64,000 bases of DNA from Caballeronia ptereochthonis (GCF_001545075.1 NZ_FCOB02000002.1:1-64000); one strand, 5' to 3'; shown: positions 37,617 to 47,675, counted from the stretch's first letter. Program-made: numbers and translations. The notes: a model not told the origin generated them from the letters alone.

Positions 37617-37964
37617 TCAGTTCGACGGCGGCGCTGCCGGAACCGGGCGCCATGCACTGGCGCATTGCTTCACGTACGGGTAATAGGCCTTGGCGGAATC
37701 GCAGTAGTACCACGTGCCGGGCTCCTGGGCGGGCGCACCCGGATCGGCGGCGGGCTGGCCTTGCTCGACATAGGTGGTCGGCGCGGACGGCGCGACCACG
37801 ACGGGCGGCGGCGGATAGTAGTAATACGGCGCCGGCGCGACCGGGTACGGGTAATACACCGGGCCGCCGACCCATACGCCGACCCGTCCCCAGGCGTATG
37901 CATTGGCGGCGACGCCCGCGCTTGCAACCACCGATAGCGCGATAAAAGCCTTCAGGCGATTCAC
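37617..37964 (-). CDS. small proline/tyrosine-rich periplasmic protein
   Basis: A 115-aa protein starting at a GTG (37964) preceded by the strong GGAGAAGGTC. Residues 1-25 (NRLKAFIALSVVASAGVAAN) are a signal peptide. The mature part is YP/PP-rich (GPVYYPYPVAPAPYYYYPP), then carries WYYCDSAKAYYPYVKQCASAW with two Cys, a motif common in small Burkholderia envelope proteins of unknown function. It is likely co-transcribed with the lipoprotein downstream. Confidence 0.75.
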   Translation of the reverse strand: MNRLKAFIALSVVASAGVAANAYAWGRVGVWVGGPVYYPYPVAPAPYYYYPPPPVVVAPSAPTTYVEQGQPAADPGAPAQEPGTWYYCDSAKAYYPYVKQCASAWRPVPAAPPSN

Positions 37965-38137
37965 GACCTTCTCCAAAAAAATTGTTCGCCGAGTCGACGC
38001 CAATAACGGAAATCCGAACTCCGTCGTTGACCGGACATGGCGTATCTTTCAACGCTATTCCACTTGCCGGGGAATTTCAATTACTCGAAGCGGCCCGTAT
38101 TTTTCGGCGTGTTACCCGGTAATAAAGTGTCGTGGTT

Positions 38138-38896
38138 CTAAGCGCGCAGCACGGTCGTTCCGGCCTGCTCGATGGGCTCGGTCAGCCTGGCGTCGGTCGC
38201 ATTCTCGACGATGATCGTCTGCGCCAGCTCGATGCCGCCGATCCGGTACGGCGACGCCGCGTTGAGCTTCGCCGCCGACGCGAGCACGACGGTTTCGGCC
38301 GCGCGCGCCGCGAGCGCCCGCTTGACGTGTGCTTCCTCGAAATCGCCGGTGGTGAGGCCGGCCGTCGGATGAACGCCGGTGACGCCCATGAAATAGATGT
38401 CCGCGTGGATGTGCGACATGGCTTCGACGGCGGCGGCGCCCACGCTGACGATCGAATGCTTGTAGAGCCTGCCGCCGATCAGCACGACTTCCAGCGACGC
38501 GTGCTCCGCCAGCGCGACCGCGACGCTCGGGCTATGCGTGACGACGGTCGCGGACAGGTCTTCGGGAAGCTGGCGCACGAGCAGGGCGGACGTGGTGCCG
38601 CCATCGATGATCACAATCTGCCCCGGCGCGATCATCTCCGCCGCTTTTCGCGCGATGCGCCGCTTCGCCTCGGATTCCATCTCCTGACGACGCGCGAACG
38701 GCGCGACCGCCGGCGACGCGGGCAGCGCGCCGCCATGCACGCGCTGCAGCAGCCCTTCGGCGGCGAGTTCGCGCAAATCGCGCCGCACCGTGTCCTCCGA
38801 CACGCCGAAGCTCGCGCTCAGCGCCGTGGCGAGCACCTGGCCGTCGCGCTTGAGGGCGTCGAGGATCGCTTTCTTGCGTTGGCTGGTCAACATCAT
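38138..38896 (-). CDS. DeoR-family transcriptional regulator
   Basis: A 252-aa repressor-type protein. The N-terminal DeoR helix-turn-helix (residues about 5-58) contains LSASFGVSEDTVRRDLRELA and LLQRVHGGAL. The C-terminal DeoRC sugar-phosphate sensor domain has IVIIDGGTTS near 90-100, EVVLIGGRLY and IYFMGVTGVH. The effector is probably a phosphosugar. The ATG at 38896 or 38893 begins it; the longer frame to 38998 overlaps the divergent gene. It is divergent from a NUDIX hydrolase, with only about 76 bp between the starts. Confidence 0.88.
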   Translation of the reverse strand: MMLTSQRKKAILDALKRDGQVLATALSASFGVSEDTVRRDLRELAAEGLLQRVHGGALPASPAVAPFARRQEMESEAKRRIARKAAEMIAPGQIVIIDGGTTSALLVRQLPEDLSATVVTHSPSVAVALAEHASLEVVLIGGRLYKHSIVSVGAAAVEAMSHIHADIYFMGVTGVHPTAGLTTGDFEEAHVKRALAARAAETVVLASAAKLNAASPYRIGGIELAQTIIVENATDARLTEPIEQAGTTVLRA

Positions 38897-38972
38897 TTGC
38901 ACGAATTTTCTTGATATTGCACGAAACTGCACGCTACCATGAGTCCAACCAAATGTCGAACGGGTGAGCCTG

Positions 38973-39560
38973 ATGGAAACGAAAGACCGCGTCCGCATCG
39001 TCGATACGACTGTCCTTTCGGACGACTGGTACGTGCTCAGAAAAGTGACCTTCGATTTCCTGCGCCGCGACGGCGCCTGGCAGCGTCAAAGCCGGGAAAC
39101 CTACGATCGCGGCAATGGCGCGACCATTCTTCTGCACGACCGCGAAACCGGCAACGTCCTCCTGACGCGCCAGTTCCGCATGCCCGCGTTCGTCAACGGG
39201 CACGACGGCATGCTGATCGAGGCGCCCGGCGGTTTGCTCGACGACGCATCGCCGGAAGAGCGAATCCGCGCGGAAGTGGAGGAAGAGACGGGCTATCGCG
39301 TGCGGCACGTCGAGAAGGTCTTCGAAGCTTTCATGAGCCCGGGATCGGTGACGGAGAAGCTCTACTTCTATATCGGCGATTACGACAGCTCGATGCGCGT
39401 GTCGGACGGCGGTGGCGTCGAGGAGGAGGGCGAGGAAATCGAGACGATCGAAGTGCCGCTGCAAACGGCGTTGCACATGATCGAACGCGGCGAAATCATG
39501 GACGGCAAGACGATCATGCTCTTGCAGCGCGCCGCGCTGAAGGCGCGTTCAGGCGAGTAG
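38973..39560 (+). CDS. NUDIX hydrolase (ADP-ribose/GDP-mannose pyrophosphatase, NudK-like)
   Basis: A 195-aa hydrolase. The Nudix box runs from [20 protein letters not shown] to TGY (about residues 87-109), with the metal-binding EVEEE cluster; Ala takes the place of the usual Arg before the first Glu. The N-terminal part ([20 protein letters not shown]) and [10 protein letters not shown] are typical of NudK-like nucleoside diphosphate sugar hydrolases. The start is ATG 38973, or GTG 38964 in the same frame. It is divergent from the DeoR regulator, and its 3-prime end overlaps modC by 12 bp (convergent). Confidence 0.85.
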   Translation: METKDRVRIVDTTVLSDDWYVLRKVTFDFLRRDGAWQRQSRETYDRGNGATILLHDRETGNVLLTRQFRMPAFVNGHDGMLIEAPGGLLDDASPEERIRAEVEEETGYRVRHVEKVFEAFMSPGSVTEKLYFYIGDYDSSMRVSDGGGVEEEGEEIETIEVPLQTALHMIERGEIMDGKTIMLLQRAALKARSGE

Positions 39561-40694
39561 CGACACCGCTTTCACCTGCGCCCACAGCCGCATGCCCTCG
39601 ACGATGCCCAGCCGGTCCAGCGAATAGCGCGTGACGCGCGCGAGCAGCGGCGAGCCGTCGACATCGAGCCGCACCACGGCCTGCGACGGATTGGCGTCCT
39701 CCGCGATGCCGACGACCGTCGCGGACAGCACGTTGAGCACGCTGCTGCGCTCGTGCTCGTGCGTGCCCGTGATGAGGCTCACGTCGCGCGCCTTCACGGT
39801 CACGCGCATCGTCTTGCCTTCGGCCATCGGCGCATGCACGACCGTGAGCTTCGCGCGCGAGCCCGGCAATGCGAGCGCGAGCAACCCATAAGCGCTGTCG
39901 TACCCGTCGACGATGCCTTCGAACACGACCGATGCATCGTCGGCGAGCGCGAGCGGCAAGTCGAGGCGCGCGAGCGTATCGGAGATCGGGCCGCTCGCCA
40001 TCGCGCGGCCGCCTTCGAGCAGCACGAGATGATCCGCGAGCCGCGCGACTTCTTCGGGCGCGTGGCTCACGTAGAGCATCGGAATATCGAGCTCGTCGTT
40101 CAGGCGTTCGAGATACGGCAGGATTTCGAGCTTGCGCTTCTGATCCAGCGATGCGAGCGGTTCGTCGAGCAGGAGAAGACGCGGGCTCGTCAGCAGCGCC
40201 CGCGCGATGCCCACGCGCTGCCGCTCGCCGCCCGACAAGCCCGAGGGCATGCGTTCGAGCAGATGCCCGATGCCGAGCAGCTCCGCCGCCTGCGAAAGAT
40301 CGACGCGCCGCTCCGCGGGCCGCACGCGCTCGAGCCCATAGCGCAGATTCTTCTTCACGCTCAGGTGCGGAAAGAGGCTCGCTTCCTGAAAGACATAGCC
40401 GAGCGGACGCTTGTGCGTCGGCAGAAAGACGTTGCGTTCGGTATCGAGCCAGACCTCGCCATTGACGACGAGCCGCCCGGTGCGCGGCCGCGCGAGTCCC
40501 GCGAGACAGCGCAGAAGTGTGGTCTTGCCTGAGCCGGAATGGCCGAAGATCGCGGTGACGCCGCGCCCGGGCAGCGTGAGATCGAGATCGAGCGTGAAGC
40601 CGCCTTGCTCGACGAGAAAGCGCGCTTCGATGGCTTCGCTGGAACTGCTGCGCGCGCGGTCGAGCGTCAGGCGGGATGAAGTGAGTTCAGACAT
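39549..40694 (-). CDS. modC: molybdate ABC transporter ATP-binding protein
   Basis: A 381-aa ATPase with Walker [10 protein letters not shown] near 50-58, the Q-loop VFQEASLF, signature LSGGERQR near 148, Walker [10 protein letters not shown] near 168 and the switch His in SHAPEE. The C-terminal ~100 residues form a TOBE/MOP-like molybdate-binding regulatory domain ([13 protein letters not shown]). Compared with typical ModC there is a 25-residue N-terminal extension. It overlaps the end of modB by 8 bp, indicating coupled translation. Last gene of modABC. Confidence 0.92.
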   Translation of the reverse strand: MSELTSSRLTLDRARSSSSEAIEARFLVEQGGFTLDLDLTLPGRGVTAIFGHSGSGKTTLLRCLAGLARPRTGRLVVNGEVWLDTERNVFLPTHKRPLGYVFQEASLFPHLSVKKNLRYGLERVRPAERRVDLSQAAELLGIGHLLERMPSGLSGGERQRVGIARALLTSPRLLLLDEPLASLDQKRKLEILPYLERLNDELDIPMLYVSHAPEEVARLADHLVLLEGGRAMASGPISDTLARLDLPLALADDASVVFEGIVDGYDSAYGLLALALPGSRAKLTVVHAPMAEGKTMRVTVKARDVSLITGTHEHERSSVLNVLSATVVGIAEDANPSQAVVRLDVDGSPLLARVTRYSLDRLGIVEGMRLWAQVKAVSLLA

Positions 40695-41367
40695 GAGCCG
40701 CAACGGAACGCCGGCTGGAATAGAGCAGCAGAAGAACGATGAACGAGAATATCACCATGCCGCCCGCGAGCCAGTGCGCCTGGGCGTATTCGAGCGCCTC
40801 GACGTGATCGAAGATCTGCACGGACACCACGCGCGTGCGCCCGGGAATGTTTCCGCCGATCATCAGCACGACGCCGAATTCCCCCACGGTATGCGCGAAG
40901 CCGAGAATCGTCGCCGTGACGATGCCCGGCCGCGCGAGCGGCAGCGCCACCGTGAAGAAGGTGTCCCACGGACCCGCGCGCAGCGTCGCGGCGGCTTCGA
41001 GCGGCCGGCGGCCCATCGCCTCGAACGCGTTCTGCAGCGGCTGCACGACGAACGGCAGTGAATAGATCACCGAGCCGACCACGAGCCCGGCGAACGTGAA
41101 CGGCAGCAAGCCGATGCCGAGCGACTGCGTGAGCTTGCCGACGTAGCCGTTCGGCCCCATCAGGACGAGCAGATAGAAGCCGATGACGGTCGGCGGCAGC
41201 ACGAGCGGCAGCGCCACCACCGCGCCGACGATGCCCTTCAGCCGCGAGCGCGTGCGCGTGAGCCACCACGCGATCGGCGTGCCGACGACGAGCAGAAGCG
41301 CCGTCGTCAGCGACGCCAGCTCGAGCGTCAGCGTGATGGCCTGGAGATCGGCGCTGTCGAGCGGCAT
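40687..41367 (-). CDS. modB: molybdate ABC transporter permease
   Basis: A 226-aa permease with five hydrophobic segments. The EAA loop, which contacts ModC, reads [22 protein letters not shown] near 138-159, followed by [25 protein letters not shown], the ModB signature. The ATG at 41367 begins [20 protein letters not shown]. It is separated from modA by 8 nt. Confidence 0.93.
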   Translation of the reverse strand: MPLDSADLQAITLTLELASLTTALLLVVGTPIAWWLTRTRSRLKGIVGAVVALPLVLPPTVIGFYLLVLMGPNGYVGKLTQSLGIGLLPFTFAGLVVGSVIYSLPFVVQPLQNAFEAMGRRPLEAAATLRAGPWDTFFTVALPLARPGIVTATILGFAHTVGEFGVVLMIGGNIPGRTRVVSVQIFDHVEALEYAQAHWLAGGMVIFSFIVLLLLYSSRRSVAAHV

Positions 41368-41375
41368 CGCCGGCC

Positions 41376-42267
<892 letters not shown>

Positions 42268-42421
42268 TCCGCGCATGTTCGCGTCGTGACATGGTGATCA
42301 TCAGTCTCATCGGATGATTGGTGTCTTTCGCAGTTTGTGAGCTTTGCTCAATCAGTCGAGTTGACGGTGATAGCGTTTTTCGTCGACACTTATCGGTAAA
42401 CACAGGCTGCGAGCATCAGTA

Positions 42422-42440
42422 AATTGAGCAGCACTCAATT
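42422..42440. promoter_or_regulatory. palindrome just upstream of the hydratase gene
   Basis: AATTGAG-cagca-CTCAATT is a perfect 7-bp inverted repeat ending 16 nt before the ATG at 42457. It could be an operator for the hydratase/GST pair; no regulator is encoded next to it. The rest of the gap up to the ModE site shows no gene. Confidence 0.45.
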
Positions 42441-42456
42441 CAAGGGAGACGACATC

Positions 42457-43254
42457 ATGACCGACGCATCGAACCTGCAACGCCTGAAGCTCGGCATCGA
42501 AGGGCATGTCGCGCGCGTGACGCTCGATCGGCCCGACGTGCGCAATGCCTTCGACGACGCGACCATCGTCGAGCTGACCGCCGCCTTCCGCGCGCTCGAC
42601 GACGACGCCAGCGTGCGCGTCATCGTCCTCGGCGCGAACGGCCCCGCCTTTTGCGCGGGCGCGGACCTCAACTGGATGAAGCGCATGGCGGGCTATTCGG
42701 AAGCGGAGAACCGCGCCGATGCGCTCGGCCTGGCCACCATGCTCAACACGATCTACGCGTGCTCGAAGCCGGTGATCGCGCGCGTGCAGGGGGATGCCTA
42801 CGCGGGCGGCATGGGCCTCGTCGCCGTGTGCGATATCGCGGTCGCGGCGGACACGGCGCACTTCTGTCTCTCCGAAGCGAAGCTCGGCCTGATGCCCGCG
42901 ACGATCGCGCCGTACGTGATCCGCGCGATGGGCGGGCGCGCGGCGCATCGCTATTTCGTCACGGCCGAGCGCTTCGATGCCGCAGAAGCGCTGCGCCTCG
43001 GCTTCGTGCATGAAGCTGTTGCGGCCGGCGAACTCGATGCGCGCGTCGATGCGATCGCCGCGAGCATCGCCGCGAACAGCCCGAACGGCGTGCGCGAGTG
43101 CAAGAAGCTCGTCGCGGATTTCGCGGGCAAGGACATCGACGAAGCGTTGATCGCGGAGACCGCCGAGCGCATCGCGCGCATCCGCGCGTCCGACGAAGGA
43201 CGCGAAGGCGTGCGCAGTTTCCTGGAGAAGCGCAAGCCGGCCTGGCTCGGCTGA
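42457..43254 (+). CDS. enoyl-CoA hydratase/isomerase family, methylglutaconyl-CoA hydratase-like
   Basis: A 265-aa crotonase-fold enzyme. FCAGADLNWMKRMAGYS near 67-83 gives the first oxyanion-hole strand and the GADLNWM signature seen in 3-methylglutaconyl-CoA hydratases (LiuC/AtuE); GDAYAGGMGLVAVCD near 110-125 gives the second, and EAKLGLMPATIAPYV near 138 carries the catalytic Glu region. Leucine degradation is therefore a plausible role, but the other liu genes are not here. The ATG at 42457 follows GGGAGACGACATC. It is followed after 15 nt by a GST gene. Confidence 0.85.
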   Translation: MTDASNLQRLKLGIEGHVARVTLDRPDVRNAFDDATIVELTAAFRALDDDASVRVIVLGANGPAFCAGADLNWMKRMAGYSEAENRADALGLATMLNTIYACSKPVIARVQGDAYAGGMGLVAVCDIAVAADTAHFCLSEAKLGLMPATIAPYVIRAMGGRAAHRYFVTAERFDAAEALRLGFVHEAVAAGELDARVDAIAASIAANSPNGVRECKKLVADFAGKDIDEALIAETAERIARIRASDEGREGVRSFLEKRKPAWLG

Positions 43255-43269
43255 GCGGGAGGAATCGAG

Positions 43270-43938
43270 GTGATTACGCTGCATCATTGCGTGAGCGCGC
43301 GCTCGTTCCGGCCGCTGTGGGCGCTGGAAGAGATCGGCGTGCCGTATGAACTGAAGATGCTGCCGTTTCCGCCGCGCGTGCTCGCGCGCGCGTTCATGGA
43401 AGTGAATCCGCTCGGCACGATTCCGGCGCTCGAGGACGGCGCGCTCTTCATGACCGAATCGGCGGCCATTTGCCAGTACCTCGCGGCGCGCTACTCGCCG
43501 GGCGTGCTCGACGTCGCGCCGCACGAGGCCGATTTCGGGCGCTATCTCAACTTCCTGCATTTCGGCGAGGCGACCCTCACGTTTCCGCAGACGCTCGTTT
43601 TGCGCTACACGCATCTGGAGCCGCCGGAGCGCAGGCAGCCGCAAATTGCCGAGGACTATGCGCGATGGTTTCACGCGCGCCTGCGCACGCTCGCGCCGTT
43701 GCTCGAAACGCAGACGTACCTGTGCGCGGGGCGCTTCACGGCGGCGGACATTTCCGTCGGCTATGCGCTGATGCTCGCGGAGCTGCTGGGCCTGAGCGAA
43801 CGCTTCCCGCCGCCGATCGCGCAGTACTGGCGCCGCCTGCGCGAACGCGAAGGTTTCCTCCGCGCGATGCGCGCGCAGGAGGCCGCGGCGCTCGCCCAGA
43901 ACGTCTCGACGGTTCCCGCGCCCGAACTCCGTCCGTAG
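43270..43938 (+). CDS. glutathione S-transferase family protein
   Basis: A 222-aa protein. The thioredoxin-like N domain has CVSARSFRPLWALEEIG near 7-23 (Ser/Cys at the usual catalytic spot), the cis-Pro in NPLGTIPAL near 46 and TESAAICQYLA near 61. The helical C domain includes CAGRFTAADISVGYAL, the N-capping box of GSTs. A GTG start at 43270 follows GGGAGGAATCGAG. It probably forms a two-gene operon with the hydratase. Confidence 0.88.
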   Translation: MITLHHCVSARSFRPLWALEEIGVPYELKMLPFPPRVLARAFMEVNPLGTIPALEDGALFMTESAAICQYLAARYSPGVLDVAPHEADFGRYLNFLHFGEATLTFPQTLVLRYTHLEPPERRQPQIAEDYARWFHARLRTLAPLLETQTYLCAGRFTAADISVGYALMLAELLGLSERFPPPIAQYWRRLREREGFLRAMRAQEAAALAQNVSTVPAPELRP

Positions 43939-44060
43939 CACCCTCCTTCAAGTCCCCCCGTCCGTGGGGCTGTGCGAAGCGCCGCACGGCTCTACTCTTC
44001 ACATCACGCGCTGACGTTCTCGCGCGCCGATTCAGAGAGATTCACTTGACGAGGTTGGCG

Positions 44061-44243
44061 ATGTACGTCTTTTCCTGGTTCCTGTCGATGATCGTTGCGC
44101 TGGTCGCAACGGCCACGATCGCAATGGCGTTGCCGCGCTCCGCCGCCGACGAATTGAGCGCTTCCACGCCGCAGTCGATGTTTAGCGTGGAGATGAATCG
44201 CATCGACGCGATGCTCGCGTCATGCATGCCCAACGGCGATTGA
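44061..44243 (+). CDS. 60-aa small membrane or exported protein
   Basis: MYVFSWFLSMIVALVATATI begins a single hydrophobic segment that could be a signal anchor, followed by a short polar tail with one Cys (LASCMPNGD). GAGGTTGGCG precedes the ATG. No family is recognised. It stands alone between the GST and the DUF1016 gene. Confidence 0.55.
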   Translation: MYVFSWFLSMIVALVATATIAMALPRSAADELSASTPQSMFSVEMNRIDAMLASCMPNGD

Positions 44244-44325
44244 GTCCGGCGGCGCGAACGGGGCGCATTGCCGGGCGGTGGGCGTAAGCAGTTTCGAATC
44301 AATGCGTTGCGGTAGTACCCAGAAC

Positions 44326-44361
44326 GATATCCACAGGCTTATAGACAGAAACTGTGGACAA
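44326..44361 (-). repeat. 36-bp DnaA-box-like dyad element, copy B
   Basis: ATATCCACA (44327-44335) and TGTGGACAA (44353-44361) across a 17-nt spacer; read on the minus strand this is the same arrangement as copy A at 18394-18429, with the GTTTC that follows the first box also conserved. It lies in the 301-bp gap 44244-44544 between the 60-aa gene and the DUF1016 gene, where no gene is visible. Confidence 0.7.
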
Positions 44362-44544
44362 GCCGGAGCCGAAGAGCCCGGGAACGAAAACCCCAAGCCT
44401 TGCGCGAGGGGCGCCGAGGAGACCAACACAATCGATAAGTCGAAACTCCGTGCGGATGCCGCGCCTCGACGGGGAGGCGAATTCCGCTATATTCGAGCGC
44501 GGAGGCGCGGCCGACGGGCTGCACCGCACGGAGACGATCGACGA

Positions 44545-45654
44545 ATGACCAAGCGCGCGATGGCCGCAAACGACTACGACGAATTCCGCTCTGGCATCGT
44601 GCAGGTGCTCGAGAGCGCGCGGCGCGCCGCCGCACGGAGCGTCAACGCGATCATGACGGCGTCGTACTGGGAAATCGGCCGGCGGATCGTCGAGTCGGAG
44701 CAGGGCGGAGCGCATCGGGCGGCTTACGGGGAGACGCTCATCGCGCGACTGGCCACGGATCTCACGAGCCGTTTCGGCAGGGGATTCGGCAAGGCGAACC
44801 TCGCCAACATGCGCGCGTTCTATCAGCAATGGCCGCCCGAGCGGATTTTCCAGACGCCGTCTGGAAAATCGGCGACGGCCCCGCAAATGCTCCAGACGGC
44901 GTCTGGAGAATCTGCGCCCGGCCCGCTTTCCGCTCCCCCCGAAGCGCGTCTCGACGCGCTTGCCGCCCGCTTCGCGCTGCCGTGGTCGGCGTACGTGCGC
45001 CTTCTGTCCGTCAAAAGCGACGCGGCGCGCGCCTTCTACGAAAGCGAAGCGTTGCGGGAAGGCTGGTCGGTGCGCCAGCTCGACCGGCAGGTGAACAGCC
45101 AGCTCTACGAGCGGCTCGCGCTGTCGCGCAACAAGGCGGCGCTGCTGGAGAAAGCCGCCGAGCGCGCACCGGGCGACGCGATCACGCCCGAGGAAGCGAT
45201 CAAGGATCCGTTCGTGCTCGAGTTTCTCGACATCAAGGACGAGTACTCCGAGTCGGATCTGGAGGAAGCGCTGATCCAGCGCCTCGCGGATTTCCTGCTC
45301 GAACTCGGCGACGATTTCGCGTTCGTCGGCCGGCAAAGGCGGTTGCGCATCGATGACACGTGGTTTCGCGTCGATCTGAAGGTCGGACGCTTCAGCTACG
45401 CGGACGCGGGCCAGATGCATCTATATCTGAACTACGCGCGCGAGCACTGGATGAAACCGGGCGAAAACCCGCCGGTCGGTTTGATTCTGTGCGCGGGAAA
45501 GGGCAGCGCCGAGGCGCGCTACGCACTCGACAACCTGCCGAACAAGATTCTGGCCGCCGAATATCAGACGGTCCTGCCTGACGAGCGGTTGATCGCGGAG
45601 GAACTGGAGCGTTCCCGCAAGGCGCTCGATGCGCGGCGCGGCGATGCGGACTAG
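44545..45654 (+). CDS. DUF1016/YhcG-type PDDEXK-like protein with deleted nuclease core
   Basis: A 369-aa protein. The N-terminal DUF1016_N domain (EIGRRIVESEQGGAHRAAYG; FGKANLANMRAFYQQWP) and the linker with two QTxSG motifs are normal. In the C-terminal nuclease-like domain, FVGRQRRLRIDDTWFRVDLKVGRF (split here as residues 258-282) passes directly to ADAGQMHLYLNYAREHW. Family members instead have a first catalytic Asp strand (IDL-FYHR), about 14 more residues and then the (D/E)LK strand; here the two strands are fused into one VDLK. One catalytic acid and the strand between are therefore missing, in frame. The ATG at 44545 follows GGAGACGATCGACGA. Confidence 0.8.
   Translation: MTKRAMAANDYDEFRSGIVQVLESARRAAARSVNAIMTASYWEIGRRIVESEQGGAHRAAYGETLIARLATDLTSRFGRGFGKANLANMRAFYQQWPPERIFQTPSGKSATAPQMLQTASGESAPGPLSAPPEARLDALAARFALPWSAYVRLLSVKSDAARAFYESEALREGWSVRQLDRQVNSQLYERLALSRNKAALLEKAAERAPGDAITPEEAIKDPFVLEFLDIKDEYSESDLEEALIQRLADFLLELGDDFAFVGRQRRLRIDDTWFRVDLKVGRFSYADAGQMHLYLNYAREHWMKPGENPPVGLILCAGKGSAEARYALDNLPNKILAAEYQTVLPDERLIAEELERSRKALDARRGDAD
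44844..44908. repeat. pair of CCAGACG-N-CGTCTGG palindromes inside the DUF1016 gene
   Basis: GATTTTCCAGACG-c-CGTCTGGAAAATC (44844-44870; 13-bp arms) and CTCCAGACG-g-CGTCTGGAG (44890-44908; 9-bp arms) lie 19 bp apart and share a 15-bp core. They encode the two QTxSG linker motifs. Such perfect dyads inside coding sequence look like inserted palindromic units or a protein-binding site rather than chance. Confidence 0.85.
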
Positions 45655-45691
45655 CGCCAGAGCCCGCGCCGTACGCGGCCAAAATGCGGCC

Positions 45692-45722
45692 AAAAAAAAG
45701 CCCGCTTCAGTTGAGCGGGCTT
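45692..45722 (-). terminator. strong Rho-independent terminator
   Basis: AAGCCCGCT (45698-45706) pairs with AGCGGGCTT (45714-45722), 7-nt loop; on the minus strand it is followed by eight T residues (plus-strand A 45692-45699). On the plus strand it could also help end the DUF1016 transcript. Confidence 0.9.
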
Positions 45723-45754
45723 GAATCCACATCGGTTGAGACATGGAGGAGACA
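45692..45754 (-). ncRNA. candidate small RNA of about 62 nt
   Basis: A promoter (45761-45788) and a strong terminator (45692-45722) on the minus strand enclose only about 62 nt with no usable reading frame. The 5-prime unpaired half carries CUGUCUCCUCC, complementary to Shine-Dalgarno sequences, and the 3-prime half is the terminator hairpin with an eight-U tail. This is the build of a base-pairing regulatory RNA. No family name is assigned. Confidence 0.6.
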
Positions 45755-45760
45755 GTTCCT

Positions 45761-45788
45761 AGTATAAACCCCTAGGTATTCCCGTCAA
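45761..45788 (-). promoter_or_regulatory. sigma-70 promoter of the small RNA candidate
   Basis: Read on the minus strand: TTGACG (45783-45788), 16-nt spacer, TATACT (45761-45766). Both boxes match five of six consensus bases, the best sigma-70 promoter seen in the window. Confidence 0.7.
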
Positions 45789-45864
45789 CCCCCAAAACGG
45801 AAAAATTGCAATCGGGACTGGACCGCAGCAAATTTGCAACACTTCCCAAAACGTGTCGCTCCGG

Positions 45865-46182
45865 TCATTGCTTGCCGAGACTGTGGTAATACGCCGCCAG
45901 ATTTGCGACATCCGCGTCCGACAAGGTTTTCGCCATCATCGACATCATCTCGTTCTTGCGCTAGCCCGAGCGGAAATCGTTGAGCGCCTTCACGAGATAT
46001 TCCTCCGTCTGTCCGGCGAGATTGGGTGCTTCGGGCAGCTTCGACATGCCGTCGATGCCGTGGCACGCTGCGCACTGGACCGCTTTGGCGCGCCCGGCCT
46101 TGACGTCGCCCGCGGCGAACGCCGTGTGCGAAACCGTCGCCAGCGCGCCCGCCAGTGCAACCACCGTCAGCCCGCATCTCAT
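45865..46182 (-). pseudogene. class I cytochrome c interrupted by an amber codon
   Basis: The gene starts at ATG 46182, overlapping the stop of the PQQ dehydrogenase gene (ATGA). It encodes a signal peptide ending AAFAAG-like and the haem motif CAACH near residue 38, then LNDFRSG and a TAG at 45961-45963. In the same frame the sequence continues RKNEMMSMMAKTLSDADVAN to a TGA at 45865, exactly the expected C-terminal half with the Met haem ligand. Full length would be about 105 residues; the truncated product of 73 lacks the axial Met. A single base change (for example CAG or GCG-like codon to TAG) explains it. Confidence 0.85.
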
Positions 46183-47447
46183 TTCGATCCCATGTATGAA
46201 ATCCGGTAGATCGCGCCGGCGTAGTCATCGGAAACGAGGAGCGAGCCGTCCTGCAGCATTTGCACGTCGACCGGGCGGCCCATGTATTCGCCGCTCGGCG
46301 TGAGCCAGCCTTCCGCGAAGACTTCGGCCTCGCCCGCCGTGCCGTCGTCCTTGATCGGGATGAACATGATGCGCGCGCCGATCGGCTTCGTGCGGTTCCA
46401 CGAGCCGTGCTCCGCATCGAAGATGCCGCCCTGGTACTTCTGCGGGAACATCTTGCCCGTGTAGAACGACATGCCGAGGTCGGCGGCGTGCGCGGCGAAC
46501 TCGACCTGCGGGAACACGACGCCCGCCGGCGGATTGCGGTCCTTGTACTCGACTGTGCGCACCTTGCCGCCGCCGTACCACGGGAAGCCGAAGTTCTCGC
46601 CCGCCTTCGTCGCATGATTCAGCTCGCCCGGCGGGATGTCGTCGCCCATGCCGTCGACCTGGTTGTCCGTGAACCACAGCGTCTTGTCCTTCGGATTGAA
46701 GTCGAGGCCGACCGAGTTGCGCACGCCATGCGCATAGACCTCGCGGTTCTTGCCGTCCTGGTCCATGCGGATGATGCCGGCGAGCCCGTTGCGGTCGAGC
46801 TCTGCGAGCTTGTCATTCGGCGGCACGTTCCACGGCTGGCCGAGCGCGATATACAGCTTCTTGTCCGGTCCGATGCGGCATGCGCGCGCGCCGTGGTTGA
46901 AGCTTTCGAACTGCGTCGGAATGAGCTTGCCCTGCGGCACGACGACTGCCGCGGCCACGTCCGGGCCGCCCTCGCCGAAGAACTGCGCGGCCGGGAAGCC
47001 CAGCACGCGATTCTGCTCGACGACGTAGAACACGCCGTCAGGCGAGAAGCACACGCCGTTCGGCACCTTGAACGTCACCGACGACGCGAACTGCACGACG
47101 TCGCTCGCAACGCGCTGCTTGGTGCGATCGGTCACCTGCCACACGCGATTCTTGCGCGTGCCGACGAACACGACGCCCGTCGACGGCTCGATCGCCATGT
47201 GCCGCGCCTCCGGCACGACCGCATAAAGTTCGATCTTGAAACCGGGAGGCAGCTTGATCTGCTCCAGATTCTTGCGCAGCGCGTCGGCGGTTTTTCCGCT
47301 CTGGGGAATGGTTTCGGGAGGCGCGGTGTTACCGGTCTGACGGAAATTCGAGAGTGCGTTGACGTTGTCCTGCGCCGCGTTCGCATACGGCAGGCAGGCG
47401 AACATCGCACCGACGGCCAACGGCAAAAGCCTGAGCGTTGCGTTCAT
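46179..47447 (-). CDS. PQQ-dependent sugar (sorbosone/glucose) dehydrogenase, periplasmic
   Basis: A 422-aa six-bladed beta-propeller enzyme with a signal peptide ([20 protein letters not shown]). Family motifs include [48 protein letters not shown] (catalytic His-Gly region) and [13 protein letters not shown]. It oxidises an aldose or aldehyde and would pass electrons to a cytochrome c, which is encoded immediately downstream but is interrupted. The ATG at 47447 follows GGAGACAACCAG. The stop overlaps the cytochrome start. Confidence 0.88.
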   Translation of the reverse strand: MNATLRLLPLAVGAMFACLPYANAAQDNVNALSNFRQTGNTAPPETIPQSGKTADALRKNLEQIKLPPGFKIELYAVVPEARHMAIEPSTGVVFVGTRKNRVWQVTDRTKQRVASDVVQFASSVTFKVPNGVCFSPDGVFYVVEQNRVLGFPAAQFFGEGGPDVAAAVVVPQGKLIPTQFESFNHGARACRIGPDKKLYIALGQPWNVPPNDKLAELDRNGLAGIIRMDQDGKNREVYAHGVRNSVGLDFNPKDKTLWFTDNQVDGMGDDIPPGELNHATKAGENFGFPWYGGGKVRTVEYKDRNPPAGVVFPQVEFAAHAADLGMSFYTGKMFPQKYQGGIFDAEHGSWNRTKPIGARIMFIPIKDDGTAGEAEVFAEGWLTPSGEYMGRPVDVQMLQDGSLLVSDDYAGAIYRISYMGSK

Positions 47448-47675
47448 CTGGTTGTCTCCTGTTCTTGTCGACCCGAAGCCGGCGCTTCAGCGCCTCACTC
47501 CGGCTGATGAAAAGCAGTACGGCTTCTGGAAGATGCACTGGACAACAAGTCTGATTCGTTGAAGCAAGCGGACGCGAACGCCGTGGCGCTAACAGCGATG
47601 AAAACAATCTTAGAATAGAAATCGTTTATGTAAGCAGCGAACGGGAAATTCTCCCGTCGCGCGGTTTCCCGCCGA

